5,546 nucleotides of DNA. It comes from JBBSIG01 sp038232215 (lineage in GTDB: Bacteria; Actinomycetota; Thermoleophilia; Gaiellales; Gaiellaceae). The DNA lies in NCBI GenBank assembly GCA_038232215.1, contig JBBSIG010000174.1, forward strand, positions 1 to 5,546, given 5' to 3'. A model generated the notes under the pieces. That model was not told the DNA's origin, did no database searches, and was given only the letters and a program-made list of their open reading frames with translations. Shown here piece after piece: positions 4,976 to 5,546 of this stretch. The position numbers and the translations under genes were made by a program. The first letter of the stretch is position 1. Each line of letters opens with the position of its first letter.

Positions 4976-5546
4976 TACGGATTGACGCGAGGGACTCTGA
5001 CCCTGATCGGCGTCGGCGTGGCCGGCTTTCTGATCTGGCTCGCCACGCAGATCGGAGACGACTCCACCGGCGGCTACTGGGCCGTCTACGGGCTGCTCGC
5101 CGCGGCCGGGCTGACCATGGCTCTCTCGCAGCTTCTCGGCGGCTGGACGAAGTGGGGGTTGCCGCGGGTCTCGGGCAGCGTGTTCCTGATCGCCTTCCTC
5201 CCGGCGCTCGTGGCGGGGGGCTGGCTCCTCCTCGCACACCAGCCGGAGCTGAACTGGTTCCGCACGCACGTGCTCGGCTGGTCGGGCGACCTCGGCGTCC
5301 GCGGCTTCGTGAACGACATGCGCGAGTACGTCCCTGTCGTCGCCTTCGGGCTCGGGCTCGTCTTCGGGCTCACGTTCGACACGACCGGTCCGCGCCGGCC
5401 GAGGGAGGTCGAGACCCGGGAGACAGCCGTCGTGAAGCCGCGTCCGGGCGCCCGCACGCCCGACTCCGAGCCGGAGCCGGCCACGGTCGAGAGGCGTCCC
5501 ACCGTGTCGAGAACAGAGGTCGAGCGCGACGACGTCACGGTGCAGC
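4973..5546 (+). CDS. Membrane protein of unknown function, four predicted transmembrane helices, 3' end outside the window
   Basis: I do not recognise this gene. An open frame from GTG 4973 runs without a stop to the window end, giving 191 codons. Four hydrophobic helices are clear at about residues 9-27, 35-55, 69-88 and 119-135. They are separated by short loops, the longest (89-118) containing Trp and charged residues. After the fourth helix comes a hydrophilic segment (about 140-191) rich in Pro, Glu, Arg and Thr, likely disordered and possibly a link to a further domain or a cytoplasmic tail. There is no cleavable signal peptide; the first helix starts near the N-terminus and probably acts as an anchor. 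I chose GTG 4973 because it immediately precedes the first helix and sits at the predicted transcription start. Even third-position GC bias supports real coding. It follows apt by 95 bp on the same strand and probably has its own promoter. Confidence 0.75.
   Translation, partial: MYGLTRGTLTLIGVGVAGFLIWLATQIGDDSTGGYWAVYGLLAAAGLTMALSQLLGGWTKWGLPRVSGSVFLIAFLPALVAGGWLLLAHQPELNWFRTHVLGWSGDLGVRGFVNDMREYVPVVAFGLGLVFGLTFDTTGPRRPREVETRETAVVKPRPGARTPDSEPEPATVERRPTVSRTEVERDDVTVQ

Noticed and set aside
5086..5538. Minus-strand frame of 150 codons opposite the membrane protein gene
   Set aside because: Its Ser/Arg/Thr-rich product has no motif, whereas the + strand reading gives four well-formed hydrophobic helices.

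Overview
The window is a GC-rich, densely packed bacterial chromosome segment with every convincing gene on the + strand. The gene set points to an actinobacterium: a GarA/OdhI-type FHA protein directly followed by an FtsR-type MerR regulator (a characteristic actinobacterial pair) and a small RsiG-like protein. A deep-branching class such as Thermoleophilia or Rubrobacteria is my best guess. This rests on the RsiG-like protein having one ligand motif, on the fused sugar nucleotidyltransferase and on base composition. I could not search a database.

Layout. (1) Positions 1-324 hold the 3' end of a CDP-alcohol phosphatidyltransferase gene. (2) Overlapping it by ATGA is a large gene (321-2834). 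It encodes an NDP-sugar pyrophosphorylase domain of mannose-1-phosphate guanylyltransferase type, a left-handed beta-helix and a phosphomannomutase-like domain whose four catalytic loops are all degenerate. These two genes form the end of one operon, plausibly for lipid head-group and GDP-sugar supply. (3) A short gap (2835-2931) carries a good sigma-70-type promoter (TTGACC, 17 bp, TTTACT). (4) That promoter starts a second operon of four tightly spaced genes: a small c-di-GMP-binding RsiG-like protein (2932-3195), a zinc-ribbon plus FHA protein with a GarA-like phospho-acceptor segment (3206-3673), an FtsR-like MerR regulator (3670-4359) and adenine phosphoribosyltransferase (4359-4877). (5) A 95-bp gap with a small nested hairpin leads to a GTG-started, probably leaderless gene for a four-helix membrane protein that runs off the window (4973-5546).

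The most interesting part is the second operon. It places a predicted c-di-GMP sensor beside a predicted Ser/Thr-kinase target (FHA) and a regulator related to the cell-division regulator FtsR. The RsiG-like protein has one copy of the E-x3-S-x2-R-x3-Q-x3-D motif with Q replaced by H, a pattern suited to a homodimer that binds the nucleotide between subunits. No sigma factor gene is next to it. Whether it acts on a WhiG-type sigma elsewhere, on its operon neighbours or on another target cannot be decided from this window.

I saw no tRNA, rRNA, CRISPR array, insertion sequence or phage gene, and no convincing minus-strand gene.
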